Shown in pieces: positions 26,728-35,176 of a stretch of DNA of 64,000 nt. The first letter of the stretch is position 1, and the number at the start of each line of letters is the position of its first letter. The DNA is taken from assembly GCA_020830965.2 (NCBI GenBank), contig JACCFC020000004.1, positions 62,001-126,000 of the forward strand, written 5' to 3'. The position numbers were made by a program, and so were the translations under genes. The notes under the pieces were generated by a model, which saw only the letters and a program-made list of their open reading frames with translations, was not told where the DNA came from and searched no databases. Origin of the DNA: Neisseriaceae bacterium TC5R-5 (GTDB lineage Bacteria > Pseudomonadota > Gammaproteobacteria > Burkholderiales > Chromobacteriaceae).

Positions 26728-26750
26728 GCCCGCGAAGCGGGCATTTTGTT
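26728..26750 (+). terminator. Terminator after the DUF3460 gene
   Basis: Stem GCCCGC/GCGGGC with a GAA loop, followed by ATTTTGTTATTT, 9 bases after the stop codon. Confidence 0.85.
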
Positions 26751-26770
26751 ATTTACCTTGAAATGAGCTC

Positions 26771-27439
26771 ATGACCAGCCGCACCCTCGCCCTTGATAAT
26801 GCATTGCATCGCTACCTATTAGATATTTGCCTCAACGAACATCCGCTATTACAAGAACTGCGCGAATTCACCAGTCGCCATCGCATGGCCAAAATGCAGA
26901 TCGCTCCCGAGCAAGGTCAGTTTATGGCGTGGCTAGCCCATTTGATCGGTGCCCGACGTTATCTGGAAATAGGCGTTTTTACCGGCTACAGTACCTTGGC
27001 GGTTGCTTTGGCCATGCCGGAAGATAGCGAGATTCTAGCCTGTGACCTGAGCGAGGAATTCACCGAGATCGCCCGCCGCTACTGGCAAAAAGCAGGCGTT
27101 GATGAGCGCATCAGACTGGTACTGCAACCAGCGCGCACTACTTTGCGGCAGGAGATTTTGTCGGAACGCTGCAATTATTATGATCTCGCCTTTATTGATG
27201 CTGACAAATCTTCTTATCACGACTATTTTGAGGCTTGCCTGCAACTGGTGCGTCCTGGTGGGGTGATTGTCATCGATAATATCTTTTTGTCTGGCCGTAC
27301 CGCTGAGCCCCACCCGGAAGATCCACCCGGTGTCCATCGCTTGCATGAGTTCAATGCTCGTCTCAAACACGATAAACGTATCCGCCTTTCTATTTTACCC
27401 TTGGGTGATGGTGTTGCACTGTGTACACGTGTGCAGTAA
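26771..27439 (+). CDS. SAM-dependent O-methyltransferase (caffeoyl-CoA type)
   Basis: 222 aa. The SAM-binding motif YLEIGVFTGYSTLAVA is at about residues 64-78; EILACDLSEEF and the metal-binding FIDADKSSYHDYFE and VIDNIFLSG follow, as in the methyltransf_3 family. These enzymes methylate catechol-like hydroxyls with a divalent metal. The substrate is unknown, and there is no pathway context here. Confidence 0.88.
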   Translation: MTSRTLALDNALHRYLLDICLNEHPLLQELREFTSRHRMAKMQIAPEQGQFMAWLAHLIGARRYLEIGVFTGYSTLAVALAMPEDSEILACDLSEEFTEIARRYWQKAGVDERIRLVLQPARTTLRQEILSERCNYYDLAFIDADKSSYHDYFEACLQLVRPGGVIVIDNIFLSGRTAEPHPEDPPGVHRLHEFNARLKHDKRIRLSILPLGDGVALCTRVQ

Positions 27440-27464
27440 CACAGCAGCGTGGCTGACAAGTGCA

Positions 27465-27500
27465 CGGGAATCGGCTAGCATGCGGTTCCCGCATTTTTAT
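27465..27500 (+). terminator. Probable terminator after the O-methyltransferase
   Basis: CGGGAA/TTCCCG stem with a 15-base loop, followed by CATTTTTAT. It is weaker than the other terminators listed. Confidence 0.45.
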
Positions 27501-27512
27501 GATGGATAAGCT

Positions 27513-28820
27513 GTGCAAGCTGGTTTTTCATTTTTTTCCACTCGGCGTTTCTTTCCGCTCTTCAGCACACAGTTTTTAGGAGCTTTTAACGATAACCTGC
27601 TGAAAACGGCTATTGTGGTGCTGATCAGTTTCCACGGCTTAAGCCTGGCGGGCTTACCTGCCGAGCAACTGGTCAATATGGCAGCCGGTGTATTCATTTT
27701 GCCGTTTTTTCTGTTTTCCGCTACGGCTGGCAAATTATCAGAGCGCTACGATAAAGCGCAATTAGCGCGAGTGATCAAACTGGTCGAAATAGCCATCATG
27801 CTGCTGGCGGCAGCCGGCTTTTATTGGAAGTCGGCGGGCCTGTTGATGGCCGGTTTGTTTTTGATGGGCACACACTCTGCCTTTTTCGGGCCGCTCAAGT
27901 ATTCGGTACTACCACAGTACCTCGGGGATAAAGAGCTGATAGGTGGTAATGGATTAATCGAAATGGGTACTTTCCTGGCCATACTGCTGGGACAGATCGG
28001 CGGTAGCCTGCTGATGCAGCAAAGCTCTTTACTCATTATCGGCCTGTTATTGCTGACTGCGCTGCTCGGCTATGCCAGCAGTCGCGCGATGCCCGCCGCC
28101 CCAGCTAGTAGCCCAACACTGTCTCTGTCCTTTAATATCTTTCGCGATTCACTGGAACTGGTCAGGGCGGCCTGGCGCATCCACAATGTGCGTTGCGCGA
28201 TATTGGGCATTTCCTGGTTCTGGTTGATGGGAGCCGTCTATACCACGCAATTGCCAACCTTTACCCGACTGCACCTCGGAGGGAACGCTCAGGTTTATAC
28301 CCTGATGCTGGCCTTGTTTTCGATTGGCATCGGCGTGGGCTCGGTGGTTTGTGCCAAATTGTCGCGCGGTCAGTTACAACTCGGCATGGTGTTATTAGGC
28401 AGCCTGGGCATGACGCTGTTCGGCGGGGATCTGGCTTGGTCGGCGCTAACACACTACCAGGGTGCGCTGGTCGGGCTGAGTGAGTTTCTGGCCCGTGCAA
28501 GTAGCTGGCGCGCCTTGCTGGACATCACGCTGTTGGGGTTTTTTGGTGGTTTTTTCACCGTACCCCTCTATACTTGGCTACAAATCAGTAGCCCGGATAA
28601 TTTTCGCTCACAAGCCATTGCCGCTAATAACATCATCAATGGCTTCTATATGGTGGCCGCCGCCATCGGTAGCGCGCTGGTATTGCAACTGTTCAACAAT
28701 ATCGCCATTCTGTTCCTCGCTACTGCAGTACTGAATATTGCTGCCAGCGCACATTTACTCTACCGCGCCCCGCTGATCTGGCAACAAAGGTTAAGCTGGT
28801 TACGTGTGTTGCGAAATTAA
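27513..28820 (+). CDS. LplT-like MFS transporter
   Basis: 435 aa with about 12 hydrophobic helices, starting with GTG at 27513. The opening RRFFPLFSTQFLGAFNDNLLKTA is the signature of the LplT branch of the MFS, which flips lysophospholipids across the inner membrane. In many proteobacteria this module is fused to or adjacent to Aas/PlsC acyltransferase; here it stands alone and no acyltransferase gene follows. Lysophospholipid import is therefore likely but not proved. Confidence 0.78.
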   Translation: MQAGFSFFSTRRFFPLFSTQFLGAFNDNLLKTAIVVLISFHGLSLAGLPAEQLVNMAAGVFILPFFLFSATAGKLSERYDKAQLARVIKLVEIAIMLLAAAGFYWKSAGLLMAGLFLMGTHSAFFGPLKYSVLPQYLGDKELIGGNGLIEMGTFLAILLGQIGGSLLMQQSSLLIIGLLLLTALLGYASSRAMPAAPASSPTLSLSFNIFRDSLELVRAAWRIHNVRCAILGISWFWLMGAVYTTQLPTFTRLHLGGNAQVYTLMLALFSIGIGVGSVVCAKLSRGQLQLGMVLLGSLGMTLFGGDLAWSALTHYQGALVGLSEFLARASSWRALLDITLLGFFGGFFTVPLYTWLQISSPDNFRSQAIAANNIINGFYMVAAAIGSALVLQLFNNIAILFLATAVLNIAASAHLLYRAPLIWQQRLSWLRVLRN

Positions 28821-28845
28821 AACCACATAAAAAGTGGCCTGCTAT

Positions 28846-28963
28846 TAAGAGCTGCTAACAAGACCTCGAAGAGTAGCTGAGCCGAGGCGCACCGACGCAG
28901 ACAGTACCAGTAGTACGGCAAGGAGGTGCAACGCTGGATCAGGGGTTTTGTTAGCGGCTCTAA
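28846..28963 (+). mobile_element. MITE copy A (forward), with TAA target duplication
   Basis: The element runs 28849-28960 (112 bp) between TAA at 28846-28848 and TAA at 28961-28963. Ends are inverted repeats: GAGCTGCTAACAA on the left and TTGTTAGCGGCTC on the right. The interior carries GACGCAGACAG and AAGGAGGTGCAACGCTGGATC, also found in copies B, C and D. An outer GGCCTGCTA/TAGCAGGCC pair flanks it, so it seems to have landed in an existing hairpin. It lies between two convergent genes and could work as a bidirectional terminator. It encodes no protein. Confidence 0.85.
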
Positions 28964-29016
28964 GTTAGCAGGCCAATCAAGCCTTACTCAGCTGATTAAC
29001 AACAGCTAATCTGCAC

Positions 29017-29880
29017 TTACCACTGCATCTCACCTTTATTAACCTTGGCACCGATTTCCAGACTCATCATACCGTCAAGATTAGGGAAAGCCTGTTTCAT
29101 GCCTGCGATCAATTCAGCACTATTCTGACTAGCTGCCAACTGCTTTTCAAAGGCCTGTAAATAATCACGAGTAAACAACACCGTGCTAATATCCATCTTA
29201 CTACCCGCTTGCATGTGCCCAGGCACAACGACTTGTGGCTTGAGTGCAATGATTTCGTTCAGTTGAGTTATCCAGGCTGCGCGCTCTTTGGCTGTTTGGG
29301 TGTCGGCCGTCCAGACGTGCATATCACCAACTACCCCCACATTCCCAACCACCGCTCGCAGCGACGGAATCCAAGCATAAGGACGATGTGCCAATATGCC
29401 TTCGGCACCACGAATCTCGATAGACTCGCCATCAAGTTTCAAAACATTACCCTCAAGGGCACGCGGTACGATTGACTGCTGCGGTGCATTCATTCCCATC
29501 TTCGGGCCCCAATAAGCCAGCTTGCCCTCTTTCTTGGCAACGATTTTTTTGAGTACTGCCGGGGTGGTGACAACATCGGCATTAGGGAAGATTTTCTTCA
29601 GTTGCTCTACCCCAAAATAATAATCAGGATCGGCCTGACTGACATAAATCGTCCGCAGGGTTCTGCCGCTATCAAGCACATTGGCGGCAATACGTAAAGC
29701 GTCGGCCCGCGTAAAACCCGCATCAATCACCATGGCTTCTTTTTCTCCATACACCAAGGTGGAATTAACGTTAAAACTATTGCCATCGGCATGATATACC
29801 TTCATTTGCAGCCCTGATGCAGCCTGTACACCGGAACAAATAATGGCAAAGAAAACCGTCATTAAAATAAAACGAATCAT
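29017..29880 (-). CDS. Secreted MBL-fold hydrolase-like protein with altered metal site
   Basis: 287 aa from the ATG at 29880; an upstream ATG at 29901 is possible. A signal peptide ends at about residue 21 (GVQAAS). Strand pattern MVIDAGFTRADALRIA, then a position where the fold normally has THxHxDH but this protein reads SQADPDYYFG (residues 81-90), so two or three zinc histidines are replaced by Gln, Asp and Tyr. Late motifs such as VVPGHM are kept. A periplasmic hydrolase or a non-zinc binding protein is possible. It belongs broadly to the metallo-beta-lactamase superfamily; the substrate is unknown. Confidence 0.75.
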   Translation of the reverse strand: MIRFILMTVFFAIICSGVQAASGLQMKVYHADGNSFNVNSTLVYGEKEAMVIDAGFTRADALRIAANVLDSGRTLRTIYVSQADPDYYFGVEQLKKIFPNADVVTTPAVLKKIVAKKEGKLAYWGPKMGMNAPQQSIVPRALEGNVLKLDGESIEIRGAEGILAHRPYAWIPSLRAVVGNVGVVGDMHVWTADTQTAKERAAWITQLNEIIALKPQVVVPGHMQAGSKMDISTVLFTRDYLQAFEKQLAASQNSAELIAGMKQAFPNLDGMMSLEIGAKVNKGEMQW

Positions 29881-29944
29881 TATTAAACTCTTTCTAGTCA
29901 TTTTTAATTACCTTGAATCCCCGTTTGGCCGCCTTTGATTACTA

Positions 29945-30030
29945 TAAGAGCTGCTAACAAAATCCCTGATCCAACGCTGCACCTCCTTGCTGTACTACTG
30001 GTACTGTCTGCGTCGGTGCACCTTGGCTCA
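29945..30030 (-). mobile_element. MITE copy B (reverse, 3' truncated)
   Basis: TAA at 29945-29947 precedes an intact terminus GAGCTGCTAACAAAATCCC at 29948. The match to the reverse complement of copy A continues through the ACCTCCTTGC, GTACTGTCTGCGTCGGTGC and GGCTCA blocks to 30030 and then stops. The other terminus is missing. The sequence forms the end of the small reading frame 29954-30238. Confidence 0.75.
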
Positions 30031-30238
30031 CATCGGCCAGCATGCCACCCAAATCTTGGTGTGCAGAAGCGGTGTAATGATCAGCAATAATGCTCAAATT
30101 ACTACGCACCGGACGTTGATCTGTTTGAGCCGGCATTCTATTTGCCGAGCTATTCAGTGACTCATCAAGTTGGGCTGCATTAATCTGAATACTCGCCAGC
30201 ATGACCGCCAAAGAAGTGCTCATAGCTGTGGAGTTCAT
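29954..30238 (-). CDS. Small hypothetical protein with a MITE-derived C-terminus
   Basis: 94 aa from the ATG at 30238 (frame opens at 30310). The first ~70 residues are Ala/Ser-rich and probably helical (STSLAVMLASIQINAAQLDES). The last 24 residues, from SQGAPTQ to the stop, are translated from MITE copy B, and the stop TAG lies in the element's terminal repeat. AGGA lies about 11 bases before the start. I do not recognise a family. The original C-terminus has probably been replaced, or the frame may be non-functional. Confidence 0.45.
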   Translation of the reverse strand: MNSTAMSTSLAVMLASIQINAAQLDESLNSSANRMPAQTDQRPVRSNLSIIADHYTASAHQDLGGMLADVSQGAPTQTVPVVQQGGAALDQGFC

Positions 30239-30411
30239 CCCGGTATATTCCTGTGTGGAGAATTGATCGCAGTATAGTTTTGGCCTATATGCGAAATAAA
30301 GCCCGAACAATGCAATTAACTATTGCAGAAAGTGATTAAATAGCCTGAAGGGAACAACAGCAAAATTGCACTCATCATCAATCCAAGTAGTACCAGCGGC
30401 AGTCTCATCAC

Positions 30412-30528
30412 TAAGAGCCACTAACAAAACCTCGAAGAGGTTCTGAACCGAGGCGCGCCGACGCAGACAGGACAAGTCGTACGGCAAGGAGGTGCAACGC
30501 TGGATCGGGGTTTTGTTAGCGACTCTAA
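30412..30528 (+). mobile_element. MITE copy C (forward), with TAA target duplication
   Basis: The element is 30415-30525 (111 bp) between TAA at 30412-30414 and TAA at 30526-30528. Termini are GAGCCACTAACAAAACC and GGTTTTGTTAGCGACTC. The interior matches copy A closely (GACGCAGACAG, ACGGCAAGGAGGTGCAACGC). It lies 29 bases upstream of the LysR-type gene at 30558, inside its likely promoter/leader. Confidence 0.88.
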
Positions 30529-30557
30529 AAATGTTCGTATCTGTAACGGAAAGATAA

Positions 30558-31487
30558 ATGGATAGATTAACGGCGATGCGGGTATTCATCGAAGTGAGCG
30601 ACCGCGGCAGCCTCACCCAGGCAGCAGAGGAACTGGATATGTCACTGGCCACGGTCAGCCGCTATTTGGCCAGTCTGGAAAACTGGCTGGGAGCAAGGCT
30701 TTTGCACCGTACCACCCGGCGTATCAGTCTGAGCGATGCAGGCCAGGAGGCATTGCCATTTTGTCGTCAGTTGCTGGAGCTTGCCCAAGAAATCGAAGTG
30801 GTTACCGGCAATCGGCGTCATGCCCCTAGCGGTAAACTACGCATCACCACCAGTCTGTCTTTTGCCCAGGCACAATTGACGGGCGCCATCGTGGAATTTC
30901 AAAAAAGCTACCCCGGCATAGAAGTAGAGCTGTTGGTGGCGGATCGCACTATCGATCTGGTGGCAGAGCGCATCGACCTGGCTATTCGCATCACCAATGT
31001 GCTGGATGAACAACTGCTGGCGCGCCGGCTGACCACCTGCCGTTCTGTGCTCTGTGCCGCGCCCGACTACCTGCAAAGACATGGCTACCCGGCCACGCCG
31101 CAAGAGTTGAGTCAGCACAGCTGTATTACGCATGCTTTTGGCTCTGGTACTGAATACCACTTACAGCAACAGCAGCAAAACCTGCGAATCAGCGTCAGCG
31201 GCCAGGTATTCAGCAATGAGACCGCCATCCTGCGTCAGGCAGCACTGGCCGGGGGAGGCATTGCTCTGTTGCCCACCTATTATGTTGTCGATGATATTTG
31301 CAGCGGTGCACTCATTCCGCTGCTAAGCGACTGTAAACCGGAAACAATGGACATTCATGCTGTGTATTTATCCCGCCAGCACCAGCCACAAGCCTTGCGC
31401 TTACTGATTGAATTTCTGGCACAACGCTTTGGCGGCGAACTGCCGCCTTGGGATAAACAATGGATGCCACCAGCAAGCAAGGTATAG
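30558..31487 (+). CDS. LysR-family transcriptional regulator (CrgA/AaeR-like)
   Basis: 309 aa. The winged helix-turn-helix is at residues 1-65: MRVFIEVSDRGSLTQAAEEL, ATVSRYLASLENWLGARLLHR. A type 2 periplasmic-binding-like effector domain follows (SGKLRITTSLSFAQ, IEVELLVADRTIDLVAERIDLAIRI in two parts). The DLAIRI pattern is typical of the large LysR subgroup with unknown ligands. It is divergent from the small gene at 29954-30238. MITE copy C lies immediately upstream. Confidence 0.9.
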   Translation: MDRLTAMRVFIEVSDRGSLTQAAEELDMSLATVSRYLASLENWLGARLLHRTTRRISLSDAGQEALPFCRQLLELAQEIEVVTGNRRHAPSGKLRITTSLSFAQAQLTGAIVEFQKSYPGIEVELLVADRTIDLVAERIDLAIRITNVLDEQLLARRLTTCRSVLCAAPDYLQRHGYPATPQELSQHSCITHAFGSGTEYHLQQQQQNLRISVSGQVFSNETAILRQAALAGGGIALLPTYYVVDDICSGALIPLLSDCKPETMDIHAVYLSRQHQPQALRLLIEFLAQRFGGELPPWDKQWMPPASKV

Positions 31488-31558
31488 CGCATGGTGGGAC
31501 AGATATTGAAGGCTGATATTACAACGGCCTGTAAGACTTCACAGACCGCCACAAATTA

Positions 31559-33085
31559 TCAGGCCAAATTAACCGGGATCTTGCCGATTTTAACCCGCCA
31601 CTCCGCCGGACCGGTGATGTGAACGCTGCTACCAGCAGCATCAACGGCCACGGTTACCGGCATATCTTGCACTTCAAACTCATAGATAGCCTCCATGCCC
31701 AGATCGGCAAAGGCCACGACTTTGGCCGCTTTAATCGCTTTGGACACCAAATAGGCGGCACCACCTACTGCCATCAGGTAGACCGCTTTATTCTGTTTAA
31801 TGGCCTCAATGCCGGTCGGGCCACGTTCGGCCTTGCCTATCATGCCAAGCAGACCGGTGCTTTGCAGTAACTGAGCGGTGAATTTATCCATACGGGTAGC
31901 CGTAGTTGGGCCGGCCGGGCCGACGATTTCGTCACGTACCGGGTCGACGGGGCCAACGTAGTAGATAAAGCGCCCACGCAAGTCGACTGGCAGGCTTTGC
32001 CCCTGATTAAGCATGTCTATCATGCGTTTGTGCGCGGCATCGCGGCCAGTAAACAATTTGCCGTTGAGCAGTAATACTTCGCCTGGCTGCCAGCTTTGCA
32101 CATCAGCCGGGGTTAGTGTGTCCAGATTAACGCGCTTGCCTTTACTGGTATCGTACGGAATGTCCGGCCAGTCCTCCAGCTTGGGCGCTTGCAACTGTGC
32201 TGGGCCGCTGCCATCCAGATGGAAATGAATATGACGTGTCGCCGCACAGTTGGGAATCAATGCCACCGGTAAACTGGCCGCATGGGTGGGGTAGTCAAGA
32301 ATTTTGACATCCAGTACTGTGGTAAGGCCACCTAGGCCCTGCGCGCCAATCCCCAAAGCATTAACCTTTTCAAACAGTTCCAGTCGCAACTGCTCAACAC
32401 GGCTAAGTTCTGCCCCGCTGTCCGCTTTGATTTTCAATTCATGGATATCAACATGCTGCATCAGACTTTCTTTGGCCAACAGCATGGCTTTTTCCGGGGT
32501 GCCTCCAATACCGATACCGAGTATACCCGGCGGACACCAGCCCGCGCCCATGGTTGGCAGGGTTTTCAATACCCAATCAACGATGGAGTCGGAAGGATTA
32601 AGCATGGCCAGTTTGGATTTGTTTTCCGAGCCACCGCCTTTGGCCGCACAGGTCACTTCTATGCCATCGCCGGCCACAATGTCGATATGCACCACCGCCG
32701 GAGTATTGTCCTTGCTATTCTGGCGCTTGCCCGCCGGGTCAAGCAATACCGAGGCCCGCAGCTTGTTGTCCGGGTTGAGATAGGCGCGGCGCACCCCCTC
32801 ATTCACCATCTCATGCAGCGATAGCTGGCTGTCCCATTGCACTTGCATGCCGACTTTGAGAAAAACCACAGCAATCCCGGTATCCTGGCAGATAGGACGG
32901 TGGCCTTCGGCACACATGCGGCTATTGATGAGGATTTGCGCCATCGCGTCTTTGGCTGCAGGGCTGGCTTCATGCAGATACGCCTGATAAAGCGCATCGA
33001 TATAATCTTTAGGATGGTAGTAACTGATGAACTGAAAAGCATCGGCAATGCTTTGCACAAAGTCTTCTTGTTTGATGATAGCCAT
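31559..33085 (-). CDS. fumA: Fumarate hydratase, class I (iron-sulfur)
   Basis: 508 aa, full length for a class I fumarase. It interconverts fumarate and malate using a [4Fe-4S] cluster held by three Cys, one of which is in CQDTGIA (Cys66). Other family segments include GIGIGGTPEKAMLLAKE, HIHFHLDGSGP, the swivel domain with LLLNGKLFTGRDAAHKR, and YYVGPVDP. It lies 56 bases downstream of the peptide-binding protein gene on the same strand, so the two may be co-transcribed. The oxygen-stable class II enzyme is not in the window. Confidence 0.95.
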   Translation of the reverse strand: MAIIKQEDFVQSIADAFQFISYYHPKDYIDALYQAYLHEASPAAKDAMAQILINSRMCAEGHRPICQDTGIAVVFLKVGMQVQWDSQLSLHEMVNEGVRRAYLNPDNKLRASVLLDPAGKRQNSKDNTPAVVHIDIVAGDGIEVTCAAKGGGSENKSKLAMLNPSDSIVDWVLKTLPTMGAGWCPPGILGIGIGGTPEKAMLLAKESLMQHVDIHELKIKADSGAELSRVEQLRLELFEKVNALGIGAQGLGGLTTVLDVKILDYPTHAASLPVALIPNCAATRHIHFHLDGSGPAQLQAPKLEDWPDIPYDTSKGKRVNLDTLTPADVQSWQPGEVLLLNGKLFTGRDAAHKRMIDMLNQGQSLPVDLRGRFIYYVGPVDPVRDEIVGPAGPTTATRMDKFTAQLLQSTGLLGMIGKAERGPTGIEAIKQNKAVYLMAVGGAAYLVSKAIKAAKVVAFADLGMEAIYEFEVQDMPVTVAVDAAGSSVHITGPAEWRVKIGKIPVNLA

Positions 33086-33141
33086 CTTGCTTGCTCCAGC
33101 GTGGGGATGAAGTGCTCATTTTACTCCATCTAAGAGCCGCC

Positions 33142-34935
33142 TTAGTGCGGCAACAAATCCATATACATCCAGCTCCCCCCTACCGTGCCAATCGGATGCG
33201 GCTTAAAACCGAGCACATGACGGTGACTGAGCGTATTACTAAAGCGAGTCACACCGTAGATATAAGGCTGGTAGGCACTGACCAGACGGTTCATTTGATC
33301 GAATAGTTGTTGCCGCTCGGGGCCATTGGCCAATATTTGCGAGGCCTCATACGCACGGTCAAACGCGGGCAGGCTGAAAAAGGCCAAATTACCCTGGCCG
33401 ATTTGGCCAGACCACAGCCCGGAAACAAAATCATCACCATCCGGAGTGCTGGCAGAACCACCCAGACTCCACATCTGCAGTTTGCCAGCATAGGCTGCTT
33501 TCAGGTTTTCGTTCCATTTAGCGGTGGCAAAGCGCACTTTGATTTTCAGGCGATCAAACACGTTTTGCCAAATCTGATTGAATTGCGTATCTGTTGCACT
33601 CCCCTGCGTGGCTTGCGTAATGAGCAGCGGCTGACCATTGGGCTGCCGGCGATAGCCATCACTGCCGATTTTAAAACCCGCCTTATCCAGCAAAGCATTA
33701 GCTAATGCTGGGTCATACTGGGGAGCACCCTGCCATTGTGGGTTATTACCAAACATGCCCAATGGCACCAGATTTTCTAAGGCAATAGCCTGATTACCAT
33801 ACAACAGCTTGATCACTTCCTGTTTGGGATAGGCCAGCGCAATCGCACGCCGTAGTGCAATCTTGTCTTTGCTATAGCCACCCACAACCGGGTCGCGCAT
33901 ATTAAAAAAGGTGTAGGTCACATCCATATTCAGATGACGGTGCAGACGAATACCGCGCTCAGCCAGCACCGGGTTGAGCGTGGCTTGGTAAGGATTCCCT
34001 GGCTGAATGGTAATGGCGCCAGACAAGGCCGATTTAGGAATGCCGCTATAATCCAGCTGCTTGTTCAGAAACGACAGCCAGCGCGGCTGATCTTCCTCAA
34101 TAATGCGAATTTCAACACGGCCGATATTGGGTAGCACTTTACCTTTTAACTGCTTAAGCAGTTCCTGATCGGCAGGTGCAAGCGGCTCACTCGCAGCAAA
34201 AACCACTTTACGAAAACCAGGATTTGCTTCCAGCACAATTTTGCTACCCGGTTTCCACTCTTTCAGCAGAAATGGGCCGGAGCCTACCGGATGCGCATTG
34301 GTATTGCTCTGGTAAGCCTCAATCACCTCACGCGCTACCGCACCCGAATTCTTGGCCGCCAGCGTATACAGCATATTGAAATTGGTTTTTTTCAGGCGTA
34401 ACTGCAAGGTATAGCGATCCAATACCTTGATGCCGGCAATCGGTGCATCGTAATCAAAGCGACCACCACGCTTACGCGCCTGAATACCCGCTTCGGCCAG
34501 GCCAAGAATGAAATCGGTAAAGTTATTCGCGGTGGGAGAGCGAACTTCGGGATCAGCAAAACGCTTGATACTGTAGGCATAATCAGTCGCGGTTAATTCA
34601 CGGCGCTGACCTTTAAATACCGGATCATCGCTGAAATAAAGACCGGGTCGAATCCTGAAGGTAAACACCTTGCCATCTGCTGACACTTGCGGCATCTCTC
34701 GAATGGTATTGGGTACCAGCTTTAGCGGCCTGGCCAGATAATCGTAGCTGAGCAAGCTATCAAAAATATTATCAATCACCGCTAGGGAATAAACATCGCT
34801 CATTTTGGCCGGATCAAAACCAGTTTCCGGTGCAGCAAATGCCACACGTAGCGTTTTATTCATATCAGCGGCATAGGCTGCCGACAAACTCAGCTTACAT
34901 AGCAAAAGAAACCAAACCGATTGCCAGCATTTCAT
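33142..34935 (-). CDS. Periplasmic solute-binding protein, peptide/nickel ABC transporter family (SBP_bac_5)
   Basis: 597 aa from the ATG at 34935, which has AAGGA 8 bases before it; the frame opens at 34974. A signal peptide ends in AAYAAD. The mature protein has the DppA/OppA fold: IDNIFDSLLSYDYLARPLKL, FRIRPGLYFSDDP, TATDYAYSIKRFADP, GSGPFLLKEW, NPQWQGAPQYDPALANALL. It should bind an oligopeptide or similar ligand in the periplasm. No permease or ATPase gene is adjacent, so its partner transporter is encoded elsewhere. Confidence 0.88.
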   Translation of the reverse strand: MKCWQSVWFLLLCKLSLSAAYAADMNKTLRVAFAAPETGFDPAKMSDVYSLAVIDNIFDSLLSYDYLARPLKLVPNTIREMPQVSADGKVFTFRIRPGLYFSDDPVFKGQRRELTATDYAYSIKRFADPEVRSPTANNFTDFILGLAEAGIQARKRGGRFDYDAPIAGIKVLDRYTLQLRLKKTNFNMLYTLAAKNSGAVAREVIEAYQSNTNAHPVGSGPFLLKEWKPGSKIVLEANPGFRKVVFAASEPLAPADQELLKQLKGKVLPNIGRVEIRIIEEDQPRWLSFLNKQLDYSGIPKSALSGAITIQPGNPYQATLNPVLAERGIRLHRHLNMDVTYTFFNMRDPVVGGYSKDKIALRRAIALAYPKQEVIKLLYGNQAIALENLVPLGMFGNNPQWQGAPQYDPALANALLDKAGFKIGSDGYRRQPNGQPLLITQATQGSATDTQFNQIWQNVFDRLKIKVRFATAKWNENLKAAYAGKLQMWSLGGSASTPDGDDFVSGLWSGQIGQGNLAFFSLPAFDRAYEASQILANGPERQQLFDQMNRLVSAYQPYIYGVTRFSNTLSHRHVLGFKPHPIGTVGGSWMYMDLLPH

Positions 34936-35009
34936 CACGTCATTCCTTCTGGGTTTATTGACCATAGCATGCACTGACAGTCACCCCCTTAGCAATGCTT
35001 CCCTTTAAT

Positions 35010-35123
35010 TAAGAACCGCTCACAAAACCTTGAAGAGTCCCTAGGCCAAGGTGCGCCGACGCAGACAGTACCGGCAGTAAGGCAAGGAGGCGCAACGCTG
35101 GATCAGGGGGTTTGTCAGCTTGC
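35010..35123 (+). mobile_element. MITE copy D (forward, degenerate right end)
   Basis: TAA at 35010-35012, then the terminus GAACCGCTCACAAAACC and the conserved blocks GCGCCGACGCAGACAGTACC and GGCAAGGAGGCGCAACGCTGG. The right end reads TTTGTCAGCTTGC instead of TTTTGTTAGCGGCTC, so it has decayed. It sits between the divergent solute-binding protein and WYL regulator genes. Confidence 0.75.
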
Positions 35124-35176
35124 ATGCACAAGCTATCTGGATAACACTAAGCTCTTTTTTGAGCAGGGAAACCACC

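Noticed and set aside
33128-33158. Possible further MITE end (TAAGAGCCGC ... CAACAAATCC)
   Set aside because: Only a short interrupted match, overlapping the stop of the solute-binding protein gene; could be chance.
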